Source: Chelatococcus albus
GTDB lineage: Bacteria; Pseudomonadota; Alphaproteobacteria; Rhizobiales; Beijerinckiaceae
DNA: 64,000 nt
Assembly: GCF_030067675.1 (NCBI RefSeq)
Contig: NZ_JASJEV010000013.1
Coordinates: 1 to 64,000 of the forward strand
Direction: 5' to 3'
Positions 17,316 to 25,477 of this stretch are shown one piece after another. Every line of letters begins with the position of its first letter. Within the stretch, counting starts at the first letter, position 1. A model generated the notes under the pieces. The model was given only the letters and a program-made list of their open reading frames with translations. It had not been told where the DNA came from and did not search any database. The position numbers and the translations under genes were made by a program.

Positions 17316-19733
17316 ATGGTGCGCCGAACCTGCCTGATCATCCTCGCTGCGCTGGCGATTGCACTCGGATCAGGCTACGCCACGGCACAGTCGAGACTGG
17401 GCCTCGTCATCGGCCAGTCGGCTTACACGACGGGTGAGTTGCCGACGACGCTCAACGACGCCGGCCTCGTCGCGCAGACCCTGAAGGACGCCGGCTTCGA
17501 GGTGCTCGGCGGAGCCAATCTCAACGGCAACGACCTGCGCAGCGCTGTCGGCGATTTCCTCGACAAGGCCCAGGGGCTCGGGCCGGATGCCGCTGTCGTC
17601 GTCTATCTTGCCGGCCGCGGCCTGCAGTTCGAGGGTGAAAATTACTTCCTGCCGGTCGATGCCCGCATCGCGCGCGATAGCGATGTGCCGCTGGCGGGCC
17701 TGCGCATCGGCGATCTCGTGCGTTCCCTCACGACCGCGCCGGCCAAGGTGAAGGCCGTCATCCTCGACGCCTCGCGGGAATTTCCGCGCCTGTCCTCCGG
17801 CCAGCCGCTGGCACCGGGGCTCGCGCTGGTCGAGGCGCCGCCCGGCTTCGCCATCGCCTATTCGGCCGCCCCGAGCACCCTCGCGCCGGAAGGGCAGGGG
17901 CCCTACGGCCCCTATGCCACCGCGCTGGTCGAAGCGATCCGCGAACCGGGCTTGCAGCTCGATGATCTCTTCTCGCGGGTGCGCCTGCGCGTGCACGAAC
18001 TGACGGGCGGCAGGCAGGTTCCCTGGCACACGGCCAACCTCGGCTCGGTGGACTTCTCCTTCTTCGAGCCGGCGCCCGGGGCACAGGCCGCGCCGCCGCC
18101 CGCCCCGCCGCCCGGCCGGCGGATCGGCACCCTGCCGCCGGAGGAAGCCTATGGCCTTGCGGTGGAGGAGGACACGATCACCGCCTACCAGGAGTTCCTG
18201 CGGGCCTATCCCGACCATGCTCTTGCAAAGCGCGTCAAGCTGCTGCTCGCCGCGCGGCGCGAGGCGGCCTTCTGGCGCCGCACCATGACGACCGACACGC
18301 GCGAGGCCTATTGGACCTATCTCAGGCGCTATCCACGCGGGCCGCATGTGGGGGATGCCCACCGCAGGCTGGCCCGCCTCGCCGCGCCGTTGGCGCCGCC
18401 GCCGGACTTCGACATCGTCGAGTACGACGACCTGCCGCCGCCCTTGGCCGTCGAGACCGTCGAGGTCGTCGAGATCTACGAGGTGGTGGATCTGCCGCCG
18501 CCCCCGCCCCCGCCCGTGTACCTGCTGCCGCCCCCGCCGCGGGAGGTCGTCACCCTGCCACCGCCCCCTCCGGCGCCGTTGCCGGGCGTGCTGCCCGTGC
18601 CGGTGCCGATCCCGGTCCCGTTGAAGGCCAAGCCGCAGACCCCGGGTGTGGTACAGCCCGTCATCGCGCCGCAGGCAGTCCCAAGCGTGCCGAGCGCGCC
18701 CGCTCCTCAGCCGGCCCCGGGCGTGACGGCGCCGACGGTTCCCAGTGCTCCGGCCGTGCCCAGCCAGCCGCCGAAGCCGCCGGTCCCGGGCGCCCAGCCG
18801 ACACCGACGCCGACGTCTCCGCCCGGTACCCAGGCCCCCGCGGCGCAGCCGGCCCAGCCTGAGCCACCCAAGCCCGCCGCCCCCGGCGTGCAGCCGCAGA
18901 TGGCGCCTGCCGTTCCAGGCCAGCGGGCAAGACCGCCTGTTTCGGGCGCCCGGCCGGGCGAGCCTTCCGGTCCCGCGCCGCAACAGCCGACCGTGCAGCC
19001 GGGCGCGCCCGCTCCGACTGCACCCGGCAAGTTGCCGGTGCCCGGCAAGGAGGGCGCACCGCCGGCGCCCGCTGCCCAGCCGCCCGCCGAACAGCCGGCG
19101 AAACCCGGCCTGCGCGCGCCTGCGCCGGCGGCCCCAGGCAAGCTGCCGGTGCCGGGCAAGGAAGGCGCACCGCCTGCACCGACGCTGCAGGCCCCCGCAC
19201 CGCAGCCGCCGAAGCCCGAGGAGGCGCGCCCCGGCCGTCCGTCCGCCCCGGTCCCGCCTGCCGGTCCAGCCGCGAAGCCGCCGGCCGGCGCTTCACCGCC
19301 GCCAGCGGAGGTGAAGCCGCAGCCGCCGAAACCGGCGCCAGAACAGCCGCCTCCCGCCGCCGTCCGGCCGCAGCCGCCGCGCCCGGCACCGGGCAGGCCG
19401 CCGGTCGTTCCCGGCGAGCCTGAACGCGAGGCGCCGGGCCGCGCCCGTCCGATGGAGCAGCAGGTCGTGCCACGCGCCCCGTCGCCACCGCCCGCGGCCG
19501 TCGCGCCGAGACCGGCTCCCCAGCCGCCTCCGGCCGCAGTCGCGCCGAGACCGGCTCCCCAGCCGCCTCCGGCCGCAGTCGCGCCAAGGCCGGCTCCTCC
19601 GCCGCCTGCGGCCGTTGCTCCGAAACCCCCGCCGCCGCCGGCCGCCGCTGCGCCCAAGCCCGCGCCACCGGCCGAGCAGAAGGGCAGGCCCTGCCCGCTG
19701 CCGGGCGGCCAGCCTTGCCCGCAGCCGCAGTGA
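17316..19733 (+). CDS. caspase-fold protein without catalytic residues, with long proline-rich tail
   Basis: An 805-residue exported protein. It has a signal peptide (about residues 1-24, ending ATAQ) and a caspase (C14) p20-like domain at about residues 27-255 (RLGLVIGQSAYTTGELPTTL, DAAVVVYLAGRGLQFEGENY, FLPVDARI, VKAVILDASRE). In active relatives these read SGHG and LDACR. Here the catalytic His is Arg101 and the catalytic Cys is Ser153, so it should be a pseudo-protease. Residues about 285-370 hold two helical repeats with a YxxFLRAYPDH / YWTYLRRYPRG pattern. From about 380 to the end it is almost pure Pro/Ala/Val/Lys, including KLPVPGKEGAPPAP twice and three 13-residue repeats. I infer a periplasmic scaffold. 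GC-rich repeats make this region prone to copy-number change. Confidence 0.85.
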   Translation: MVRRTCLIILAALAIALGSGYATAQSRLGLVIGQSAYTTGELPTTLNDAGLVAQTLKDAGFEVLGGANLNGNDLRSAVGDFLDKAQGLGPDAAVVVYLAGRGLQFEGENYFLPVDARIARDSDVPLAGLRIGDLVRSLTTAPAKVKAVILDASREFPRLSSGQPLAPGLALVEAPPGFAIAYSAAPSTLAPEGQGPYGPYATALVEAIREPGLQLDDLFSRVRLRVHELTGGRQVPWHTANLGSVDFSFFEPAPGAQAAPPPAPPPGRRIGTLPPEEAYGLAVEEDTITAYQEFLRAYPDHALAKRVKLLLAARREAAFWRRTMTTDTREAYWTYLRRYPRGPHVGDAHRRLARLAAPLAPPPDFDIVEYDDLPPPLAVETVEVVEIYEVVDLPPPPPPPVYLLPPPPREVVTLPPPPPAPLPGVLPVPVPIPVPLKAKPQTPGVVQPVIAPQAVPSVPSAPAPQPAPGVTAPTVPSAPAVPSQPPKPPVPGAQPTPTPTSPPGTQAPAAQPAQPEPPKPAAPGVQPQMAPAVPGQRARPPVSGARPGEPSGPAPQQPTVQPGAPAPTAPGKLPVPGKEGAPPAPAAQPPAEQPAKPGLRAPAPAAPGKLPVPGKEGAPPAPTLQAPAPQPPKPEEARPGRPSAPVPPAGPAAKPPAGASPPPAEVKPQPPKPAPEQPPPAAVRPQPPRPAPGRPPVVPGEPEREAPGRARPMEQQVVPRAPSPPPAAVAPRPAPQPPPAAVAPRPAPQPPPAAVAPRPAPPPPAAVAPKPPPPPAAAAPKPAPPAEQKGRPCPLPGGQPCPQPQ
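19501..19617 (+). repeat. three tandem 39-bp coding repeats
   Basis: Three consecutive 39-bp units (19501-19539, 19540-19578, 19579-19617) encode the 13-residue unit AVAPRPAPQPPPA within the proline-rich tail of the pseudo-caspase. The first two units are essentially identical in DNA and the third has several substitutions. This suggests recent duplication at one end of the array. Confidence 0.85.
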
Positions 19734-19759
19734 TCGCGGCCACGGAGCGGACAAAAGGA

Positions 19760-19784
19760 AAGGGCCGGCACCCGGCCGGCCCTT
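19760..19784. terminator. hairpin between convergent pseudo-caspase and dehydrogenase genes
   Basis: A perfect 10-bp inverted repeat (AAGGGCCGGC and GCCGGCCCTT) around ACCCG, flanked on the plus side by CGTCCATTTC. On the minus strand a run TTTCCTTTTGT follows the stem. It can therefore stop transcription from both directions and is better formed for the minus-strand side. Confidence 0.65.
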
Positions 19785-19829
19785 CGTCCATTTCTGTGCG
19801 GTTGCAGAACTGTCCCGGCGCTGCCGCCG

Positions 19830-20696
19830 TCACTTCTCCAGGCGGGCGATGAGACTTGAGGTGTCCCAGCGCCGACCGCCCATCTTCTGAACCTCCGAGT
19901 AGAACTGGTCGACGAGCGCCGTGACCGGCAGATGCGCGCCGTTGTTGCGGGCCTCGGCGAGGCAGATGCCGAGGTCCTTGCGCATCCAGTCGACAGCGAA
20001 GCCGAAGTCGAACCGGCCCTCGTTCATCGTCTTGTAGCGGTTCTCCATCTGCCAGGACTGCGCCGCGCCCTTGGAGATGACAGAGATCACCGCCTCGACG
20101 TCGAGACCCGCCTGCTTGGCGAAGTGAATGCCCTCGGCAAGCCCCTGCACGAGCCCGGCGATGCAGATCTGGTTGACCATCTTGGTGAGCTGGCCGGCGC
20201 CGGAGGGGCCGAGGAGCCGGCAGGCGCGGGCGTAAGCCCCGATGACGGGCTCGACCTTGGCATAGGGCTCGGCGTCGCCGCCGCACATCACGGTGAGCAC
20301 GCCGTTCTCCGCACCCGCCTGGCCGCCGGAGACGGGGGCGTCGACAAAGGCGAGGCCGCGCGTCTTTGCCGTGGCGTAGAGTTCGCGCGCCACCTCGGCC
20401 GACGCGGTCGTATGGTCGACGAAGACCGCGCCCGGCGCCATGCCGGACAGGGCGCCATCCGGGCCCGCCGTCACCTGCCTGAGGTCGTCGTCATTGCCGA
20501 CGCACGCGAAGACGATGTCCTGGCCGACGGCCGCCTCCTTCGGCGTCGGGGCGGCGCGCCCGCCGTGCTCGGCGACCCACTTCTGCGCCTTGGCTGCCGT
20601 GCGGTTGTAGACGGTGACCTCGTGGCCCTTGGCCTTGAGATGGCGGGCCATGGGATAGCCCATGACGCCCAGTCCGAGGAAGGCGACCTTCGCCAT
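19830..20696 (-). CDS. NAD(P)-dependent beta-hydroxyacid dehydrogenase (3-hydroxyisobutyrate dehydrogenase family)
   Basis: A 288-residue cytoplasmic oxidoreductase. The N-terminal Rossmann motif is VAFLGLGVMGYPMARHLKAK. The substrate-binding signature is FVDAPVSGGQAGAENGVLTV. The catalytic Lys lies in the GPSGAGQLTKMVNQICIAG helix, and KDLGICLAEARNNGAHLPVT follows near the end. Family members oxidise 3-hydroxyisobutyrate or tartronate semialdehyde, or reduce related small acids. The substrate is not fixed by sequence. It is the last gene of a minus-strand series led by ABC transporter genes (48 bases after the permease stop), so the imported compound may be related to its substrate. Confidence 0.87.
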   Translation of the reverse strand: MAKVAFLGLGVMGYPMARHLKAKGHEVTVYNRTAAKAQKWVAEHGGRAAPTPKEAAVGQDIVFACVGNDDDLRQVTAGPDGALSGMAPGAVFVDHTTASAEVARELYATAKTRGLAFVDAPVSGGQAGAENGVLTVMCGGDAEPYAKVEPVIGAYARACRLLGPSGAGQLTKMVNQICIAGLVQGLAEGIHFAKQAGLDVEAVISVISKGAAQSWQMENRYKTMNEGRFDFGFAVDWMRKDLGICLAEARNNGAHLPVTALVDQFYSEVQKMGGRRWDTSSLIARLEK

Positions 20697-20743
20697 TGCG
20701 CTGTCTCCGCAAGGATGGAGGGCGCGGGCGGCCGCGGGCCGCC

Positions 20744-21460
20744 TCACGCGTGGGTGAGATGCCGGGTCAGGCGGCGCTCGAAGACGTCCCACACCCGGCG
20801 GATGGTCTCGACCAGCACGAGATACATGACCGCCGCATAGAGATAAACCTGCAGGTCGAAGGTGCGGGCGAAGGCGAAGCGCGTCGCTCCCATGAGGTCG
20901 AACACCGTAACGAGCGAGGCGATCGAGCTCGCCTTGATCATGAGAATGAGTTCGTTGCCGAGCGGCCGCAGGGCCACCGCCATGGCCTGGGGCATGATCA
21001 CGTGCCGCATCGTGCGATACCAGCCGAGGCCGAGGGCCGCCGCCGCCTCCTTCTGTCCGCGCGGCAGCGACTGGATGGCCCCCCGCAGGATCTCGCCCTG
21101 GTAGGCGGCCGTGTTGAGCGTGAAGGTGAAGGCGGCGCAGAAGAACGCCTCGCGGAAGAAGCCCCACAGGCCCACGGCCTCGAGCGGTTCGCGGATCTGG
21201 CCGGCACCGTAATAGACGAGGAAGAGCTGGCACAGCAGCGGCGTGCCGCGGAAGAAGGACGAGTAGCCGCGCACCAGCGGCGAAAGGACGGGCTTGCCCG
21301 ACATCCGCGCCAGCGCGAGGCCGAAGCCGAGCACGAGCCCGAGCGGCACCGAGATGGCCACAAGCTCGATCGTCACGCCGAGGCCGTTGAGCATGCGCCA
21401 GCCGTAACGCTCGAGCACGTCCAGGTTGAGGAAGAGGCCGAGGATGTCGGTAAGGCTCAT
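20744..21460 (-). CDS. amino-acid ABC transporter permease (HisM-like)
   Basis: A 238-residue inner-membrane permease of the polar amino-acid uptake family. It has about five membrane helices starting at residue 20. FFRGTPLLCQLFLVYYGAG is the signature near the second helix. The cytoplasmic EAA loop, QKEAAAALGLGWYRTMRHVI, contacts an ATPase. Its ATG overlaps the stop of the preceding permease gene (ATGA), a sign of translational coupling and heterodimer formation with it. No ATPase gene is found in this cluster. Confidence 0.9.
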   Translation of the reverse strand: MSLTDILGLFLNLDVLERYGWRMLNGLGVTIELVAISVPLGLVLGFGLALARMSGKPVLSPLVRGYSSFFRGTPLLCQLFLVYYGAGQIREPLEAVGLWGFFREAFFCAAFTFTLNTAAYQGEILRGAIQSLPRGQKEAAAALGLGWYRTMRHVIMPQAMAVALRPLGNELILMIKASSIASLVTVFDLMGATRFAFARTFDLQVYLYAAVMYLVLVETIRRVWDVFERRLTRHLTHA

Positions 21461-22173
21461 GCGCGGGTCCTGTAGCCGCGGTTCGCGCGGGCCTCGAGCT
21501 GATCGAGCACGCCCGTCGAGACGAGCGAGAAGAGCATGTAGATGCCGGAGGCGACGCCGAAGAAGAGGAACGGCTCCTTCGTCACCACATTGGCGCGGTT
21601 GGCGACGAACATGAGGTCGGCGAGTGCGATGGTGGAGACGAGCGAGGTTTCCTTGAGAAGCACCATCCAGTTGTTGCCGAGGCCCGGCAGGGCGACGCGC
21701 AGGAGCTGCGGCAGGATCACGAGGCGGAAGGTCTGCCCCTTGCTCAGGCCGAGCGCCGCCGCTCCCTCGCGCTGGCCGCGCGGAATGGCGTTCAGCGCAC
21801 CGACCCACACCTCGCTCGAGAAGGCCGCGAGCACGAGGCCGAGCGCGATCATGCCGGCGACGAAGGAGTTCATCTCGAAGGAGCCGGGGAAGCCGATCGC
21901 CCGCCACAGCCTCTGCAGTCCCATCTGCATGCCGTAGTAGACGATGTAGAGCGTCAGAAGCTCCGGCACGCCGCGGAACACGGTCGTGTAGACCGTTGCG
22001 ACGCGCTTCGACATCCGGGAGGGGGAACGCGCCGCGAGCGCCACCAGCAGCCCGAGGGCGAGGCCGAAGGGAAGGGTCGCGATCGCCAGCCCGATGGTGA
22101 TCAGGGCTCCCTGGACGAGTTCATCGCCCCAGCCCTCCGGGCCGTAGGAGAGAAGAAGAAGGTAACGGTCCAT
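21457..22173 (-). CDS. amino-acid ABC transporter permease (HisQ-like)
   Basis: A 238-residue permease, the partner of the downstream gene. It shows the family segments VYTTVFRGVPELLTLYIVYY and the EAA loop RGQREGAAALGLSKGQTFRL, with about five membrane helices. HisQ/HisM-type pairs form the transmembrane channel for basic amino acids, opines or related polar compounds. The gene lies 62 bases after the periplasmic binding protein gene and overlaps the next permease by 4 bases, so the three are one transcription unit. Confidence 0.9.
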   Translation of the reverse strand: MDRYLLLLSYGPEGWGDELVQGALITIGLAIATLPFGLALGLLVALAARSPSRMSKRVATVYTTVFRGVPELLTLYIVYYGMQMGLQRLWRAIGFPGSFEMNSFVAGMIALGLVLAAFSSEVWVGALNAIPRGQREGAAALGLSKGQTFRLVILPQLLRVALPGLGNNWMVLLKETSLVSTIALADLMFVANRANVVTKEPFLFFGVASGIYMLFSLVSTGVLDQLEARANRGYRTRA

Positions 22174-22235
22174 CGTGTCATGCCCGAAGAAGTGCGGCGG
22201 GCCGCCCGCGCGTCGGGCGGCCCGGGCTCTTCAGG

Positions 22236-23015
22236 TCACATGACTTCGTAGTCGAACCACTTGGCGGCGATCGCCTTGTGCGTGCCGTCCTTGAGCGATT
22301 CGTCGATCGCCTTGTTGAACATCTCGAGAAGGGCGGTGTCCTCCTTGCGGAAGGCCACGGCCACGCCCTCGCCGTGGATGGCGGGGTCGCGCTTCACGTC
22401 CGCGACGTGCTTGCAGCAGTCCTTGCCCTTGTCCTTCAGGAAGGCCCACAGTGAGGTCTTGTCGGCGACGACATAGTCGAGACGCCCGTTCGCGAGGTCG
22501 AGGTTGGCTTCCTCCTGCGTCGGATAGAGCTTGATCTTGGCGTCAGGATAGAACTTCTCGAGGAAGTTGGCGTGGATCGTCGAGGACTGGGTGCCGATCG
22601 TCTTGCCCTTGAGCGCGGCCGGCGTCACGTCGGTCGAGGTGACCTTCTTGGAAGCGATGAAGGCCGGCGGCTCCTTCACGTAGGTGTGGGAGAAGGCGAC
22701 CTTCTGCTTGCGCTCGTCGGTGGCGTTCATGCCGGCGATGATGACGTCGTACTTGCCGGCGAGCAGGGCCGGGATGATGCCGTCCCAGTCCTGCGCCACG
22801 AAGGTGCAGGTCACCTTCATCTTGGCGCACAGCGCCTTGGCGTAGTCGATCTCGAAGCCTTCAAGCTCTCCCTTGGCGTTCAGGTTGTTGTAGGGCGGAT
22901 AGGCGCCCTCCGTCCCGATACGGACGGTCTTCCATTCCTTCTGTTGCGCATAGGCGCCGCCGAGGCCTGCCAGCAGGATCGCAGCCGACAGGGCGGCCAG
23001 ACGAGCAATCTTCAT
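22236..23015 (-). CDS. ABC transporter periplasmic substrate-binding protein (HisJ/LAO type)
   Basis: A 259-residue periplasmic protein with signal peptide MKIARLAALSAAILLAGLGG and likely cleavage at AYA|QQ. The SBP_bac_3 fold shows RIGTEGAYPPYNNLNAKGEL then GFEIDYAKALC, VAQDWDGIIPALLAGKYDVI, and ANGRLDYVVAD. The EGAYPPYN...GFEID pattern is that of binding proteins for basic amino acids and opines. A Cys-Cys pair (KGKDCCKHV) recurs at the same place in the second binding protein upstream. Its 5' region (23016-23391) contains several copies of a TGTTGC motif. Confidence 0.9.
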   Translation of the reverse strand: MKIARLAALSAAILLAGLGGAYAQQKEWKTVRIGTEGAYPPYNNLNAKGELEGFEIDYAKALCAKMKVTCTFVAQDWDGIIPALLAGKYDVIIAGMNATDERKQKVAFSHTYVKEPPAFIASKKVTSTDVTPAALKGKTIGTQSSTIHANFLEKFYPDAKIKLYPTQEEANLDLANGRLDYVVADKTSLWAFLKDKGKDCCKHVADVKRDPAIHGEGVAVAFRKEDTALLEMFNKAIDESLKDGTHKAIAAKWFDYEVM

Positions 23016-23391
23016 ATGTTTGTTCTCCCTCTCGAAGGTTCCCCGCCGCGCCGGGCGCAGCCTGCGCCCCCGTCGCGTGGCTTCGTCGTTGCGGACCCTT
23101 CGCCTCTTGCGAGCGCCGACTGTGCAACAGGCGCTCACCCGAGCGCAACAGTCGCCGTGGTCCCCGTCCGCAACAATGAGATGCAGCCGGTGCCCCGGGA
23201 TCGGGCAGGGGCGGCAGGTCTCGCGCGGAGTGGAGAAGCGCCCGCCGGTTCTGCTGCCGGCCGGGACGCAAGGGAGCCGAGATCGGAATGATGCGGCGGC
23301 CGCGGGTGCAGGGGTTGCGTTTGTGCGGCCCGGGCACTGCAGTTGCTGCGGTCTCAGCCGCGGCGGGCTCAAGATGCTGCGGCGTGACGAC
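23016..23391. other. intergenic region between the two binding-protein genes
   Basis: This 376-base gap has no plausible gene. On the minus strand, which leads into the binding protein gene at 23015, it contains three spaced copies of TGTTGC (within ATTGTTGCGGAC, ACTGTTGCGCTC and CTGTTGCACAG, about 23105-23180). It also contains TCCGCAACGACG about 70 bases before the start codon. These resemble motifs ahead of the TRAP binding-protein genes. I infer a regulated promoter but cannot place its -35 and -10 elements with confidence. Confidence 0.4.
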
Positions 23392-24177
23392 TCACCTCAC
23401 GTCGAAGTCGAAGTAGCGGGCCCTGATCCGGTCGTAGGTGCCGTTGGCGACGATGGCGTCGATGGCATTGTCGAAGATCGCCTTGAGCTCGCCGTCCTGC
23501 TTGCGCAGGCCGATGCCGTAGCCCTCGCCGAAGAAGGCGGGTTCGTCCGGCGCGTCCGCCTTGAAGACGCAGCAATGCGCCTCGCGCGCCCGCTTCAGCC
23601 ATTCCGCGAGCGCGAACTTGTCGCCGAACACGGCGTCGATGCGCCCGACCGCGAGGTCGAGATTCGCCTCGTCGAGGGTGGCATAGGTCTTCACCTCCAC
23701 GCCTTTGTAGCGGTCGTCGAGGAAATCGGCGGCGAGCGAATGCTCCTGCACGCCGATGGCCTTGCCCTCGAGGTCGGCCGGCGAAATGCCCTTGATCGCG
23801 GCATCCTTGCGCGCGATGAGCGCCTGGGGCGTGCGGTAGTAGCGTTTGGAGAAGGCGATCTTGCGCCGACGCTCCTCCGTGATCGACAGCGAGGCGACGA
23901 TGGCGTCGTAACGTCCGGCGCGAAGGCCTGCGATGAGGCTCTCCCAGTCCTGCGTCTGGAAATCGCAGGTCAGCGCCGCGTCGCTGCAAAGCGCCCTGGC
24001 GATATCGATTTCGAAACCCTGGAGCTGGCCGGTCGCATCGACATAGTTGAAGGGCGGGTAGGCGCCCTCAGTGGCGATGCGCACGGTGGTCCACGTTTTG
24101 CCGGGGGTGGCGAGGGCGGGGCCGGTGATGGTGGCGACGGCGGCGAGGACGAGGGCGAGACGCGATGCTTGCGACAT
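23392..24177 (-). CDS. second ABC-type substrate-binding protein (HisJ/LAO type paralogue)
   Basis: A 261-residue periplasmic binding protein with a signal peptide (about 23 residues, ending ALA|TPG). It is a paralogue of the downstream one: RIATEGAYPPFNYVDATGQL then GFEIDIARALC, TQDWESLIAGLRAGRYDAIV, and VGRIDAVFGDKFALAEWLKR, with a matching Cys-Cys pair (AHCCVFKA). Ligand-pocket differences (for example KISPADL-type loops versus VTSTDVT) suggest another amino-acid ligand. Either both proteins feed the same permease pair, or this one signals or serves an ATPase system elsewhere. The palindrome TTGCGCAA lies about 107 bases upstream of its start, at 24284-24291. Confidence 0.88.
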   Translation of the reverse strand: MSQASRLALVLAAVATITGPALATPGKTWTTVRIATEGAYPPFNYVDATGQLQGFEIDIARALCSDAALTCDFQTQDWESLIAGLRAGRYDAIVASLSITEERRRKIAFSKRYYRTPQALIARKDAAIKGISPADLEGKAIGVQEHSLAADFLDDRYKGVEVKTYATLDEANLDLAVGRIDAVFGDKFALAEWLKRAREAHCCVFKADAPDEPAFFGEGYGIGLRKQDGELKAIFDNAIDAIVANGTYDRIRARYFDFDVR

Positions 24178-24362
24178 GATCGGACGCGGGACGGTTCCTG
24201 TCGTCCCGCTGCGCCGCGAAACGACAGGGGCGGCGGGCGGGCGCCAGGGCTGCGGAGGCTGGAGAATGGTTCGCCCGGGAGCGTTGCGCAAGCGCGACCG
24301 CGCATCCGATTGACCGAGGGACCCGCCTCGGACCAAATGGCTGCGATTATAATGAGGCTCAG

Positions 24363-25475
24363 ATGGTCACGAAGGAAATCGTTCTCGAACGTCTCGCCGC
24401 GATTCCGGGGCCGGACGGCGCCACGCCTCTGCCCCGCTCCGGCGCCCTGTCGGAGATCGTGGTGAGCGGCGACCGCGTCTACTTCTCCATTGCCATCGAC
24501 CCGCGCCGCTCCATGGAACTCGAGCCGATGCGCGAGGCCGCAGAGGCTGCGGTGAAGAGCCTGCCCGGCGTCGCGGGCGCCGTCGTGACCCTGACCTCGG
24601 AGCGGCCGCCCGCCGCCACCCCCGCGGCGCGGCCGGCGCCGGGACCGCGTGCCGCCGCGGCGCAGGCAAAGGCGGCCGTGCCCGGCGTCAAGCACATCAT
24701 CGCGGTCGCAAGCGGCAAGGGCGGCGTCGGCAAGTCGACCACCGCGGCCAACCTGGCGCTGGCGCTCCGGCGCCTCGGCCTGGCCGTCGGCGTCCTCGAT
24801 GCCGACATCTATGGCCCCTCGATGCCCAAGCTCCTGGCGCTGAAGGGCAAGCCGCAGATCGTCTCGGGCCGCACCTTGCGCCCGCTCGAGGGCTATGGCC
24901 TCAAGGTCATGTCCATCGGCTTCCTCGTCGAGGAGGAGGCGGCCATGATCTGGCGCGGGCCCATGGTCATGTCCGCCATCCAGCAGATGCTGCGCGAGGT
25001 CGACTGGGGCGAGCTCGACGTGCTTGTCGTCGACATGCCGCCCGGCACCGGCGACGCGCAGCTCACCATGGCCCAGGCCGTACCGCTCGCCGGCGCGGTC
25101 ATCGTCTCGACGCCGCAGGATCTCGCCCTCATCGACGCGCGTCGCGGCGTCGCCATGTTCCGCAAGGTGGAGGTGCCGGTGCTCGGCCTCGTCGAGAACA
25201 TGAGCTACTTCCTCTGCCCGAGCTGCGGCACGCGCTCGGACATCTTCGGCCATGGAGGCGCGCGGCACGAGGCGGAGCGGCTGGGTGTGCCCTTCCTGGG
25301 CGAGGTGCCCCTCGACATGGAGATCCGCGAGAAGTCGGACGCCGGCCTGCCGGTCGTCGTCACGGTGCCGGACGGCCCGCATGCCGCCACCTATCTCGAC
25401 ATCGCGCGCCGCGTGCGCGACGCCCTCATGGGGGAGGCGACGCGGCGCGCCGCCCCGCGCATCGTGATCGAATAG
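24363..25475 (+). CDS. apbC: Mrp/NBP35-family iron-sulfur cluster carrier ATPase
   Basis: A 370-residue cytoplasmic P-loop protein (Mrp/ApbC). The N-terminal MIP18/DUF59 domain (residues 1-80) is followed by an Ala/Pro linker. The ATPase domain has the deviant Walker A motif AVASGKGGVGKSTTAANLAL, VGVLDADIYGPSMPKLL, and Walker B VLVVDMPPGTGDAQLT. The cluster-binding CxxC is in YFLCPSCGTRSDIFGHGG. The family carries or assembles [4Fe-4S] clusters for target apo-proteins such as the radical-SAM enzyme MoaA. The next gene starts only 2 bases after the stop, so the diheme protein is probably translationally coupled. Confidence 0.93.
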   Translation: MVTKEIVLERLAAIPGPDGATPLPRSGALSEIVVSGDRVYFSIAIDPRRSMELEPMREAAEAAVKSLPGVAGAVVTLTSERPPAATPAARPAPGPRAAAAQAKAAVPGVKHIIAVASGKGGVGKSTTAANLALALRRLGLAVGVLDADIYGPSMPKLLALKGKPQIVSGRTLRPLEGYGLKVMSIGFLVEEEAAMIWRGPMVMSAIQQMLREVDWGELDVLVVDMPPGTGDAQLTMAQAVPLAGAVIVSTPQDLALIDARRGVAMFRKVEVPVLGLVENMSYFLCPSCGTRSDIFGHGGARHEAERLGVPFLGEVPLDMEIREKSDAGLPVVVTVPDGPHAATYLDIARRVRDALMGEATRRAAPRIVIE

Positions 25476-25477
25476 CC

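Noticed and set aside
19501-19617. CRISPR-like regular repeats
   Set aside because: The 39-bp units are contiguous without spacers and lie in frame within the proline-rich tail of a protein.
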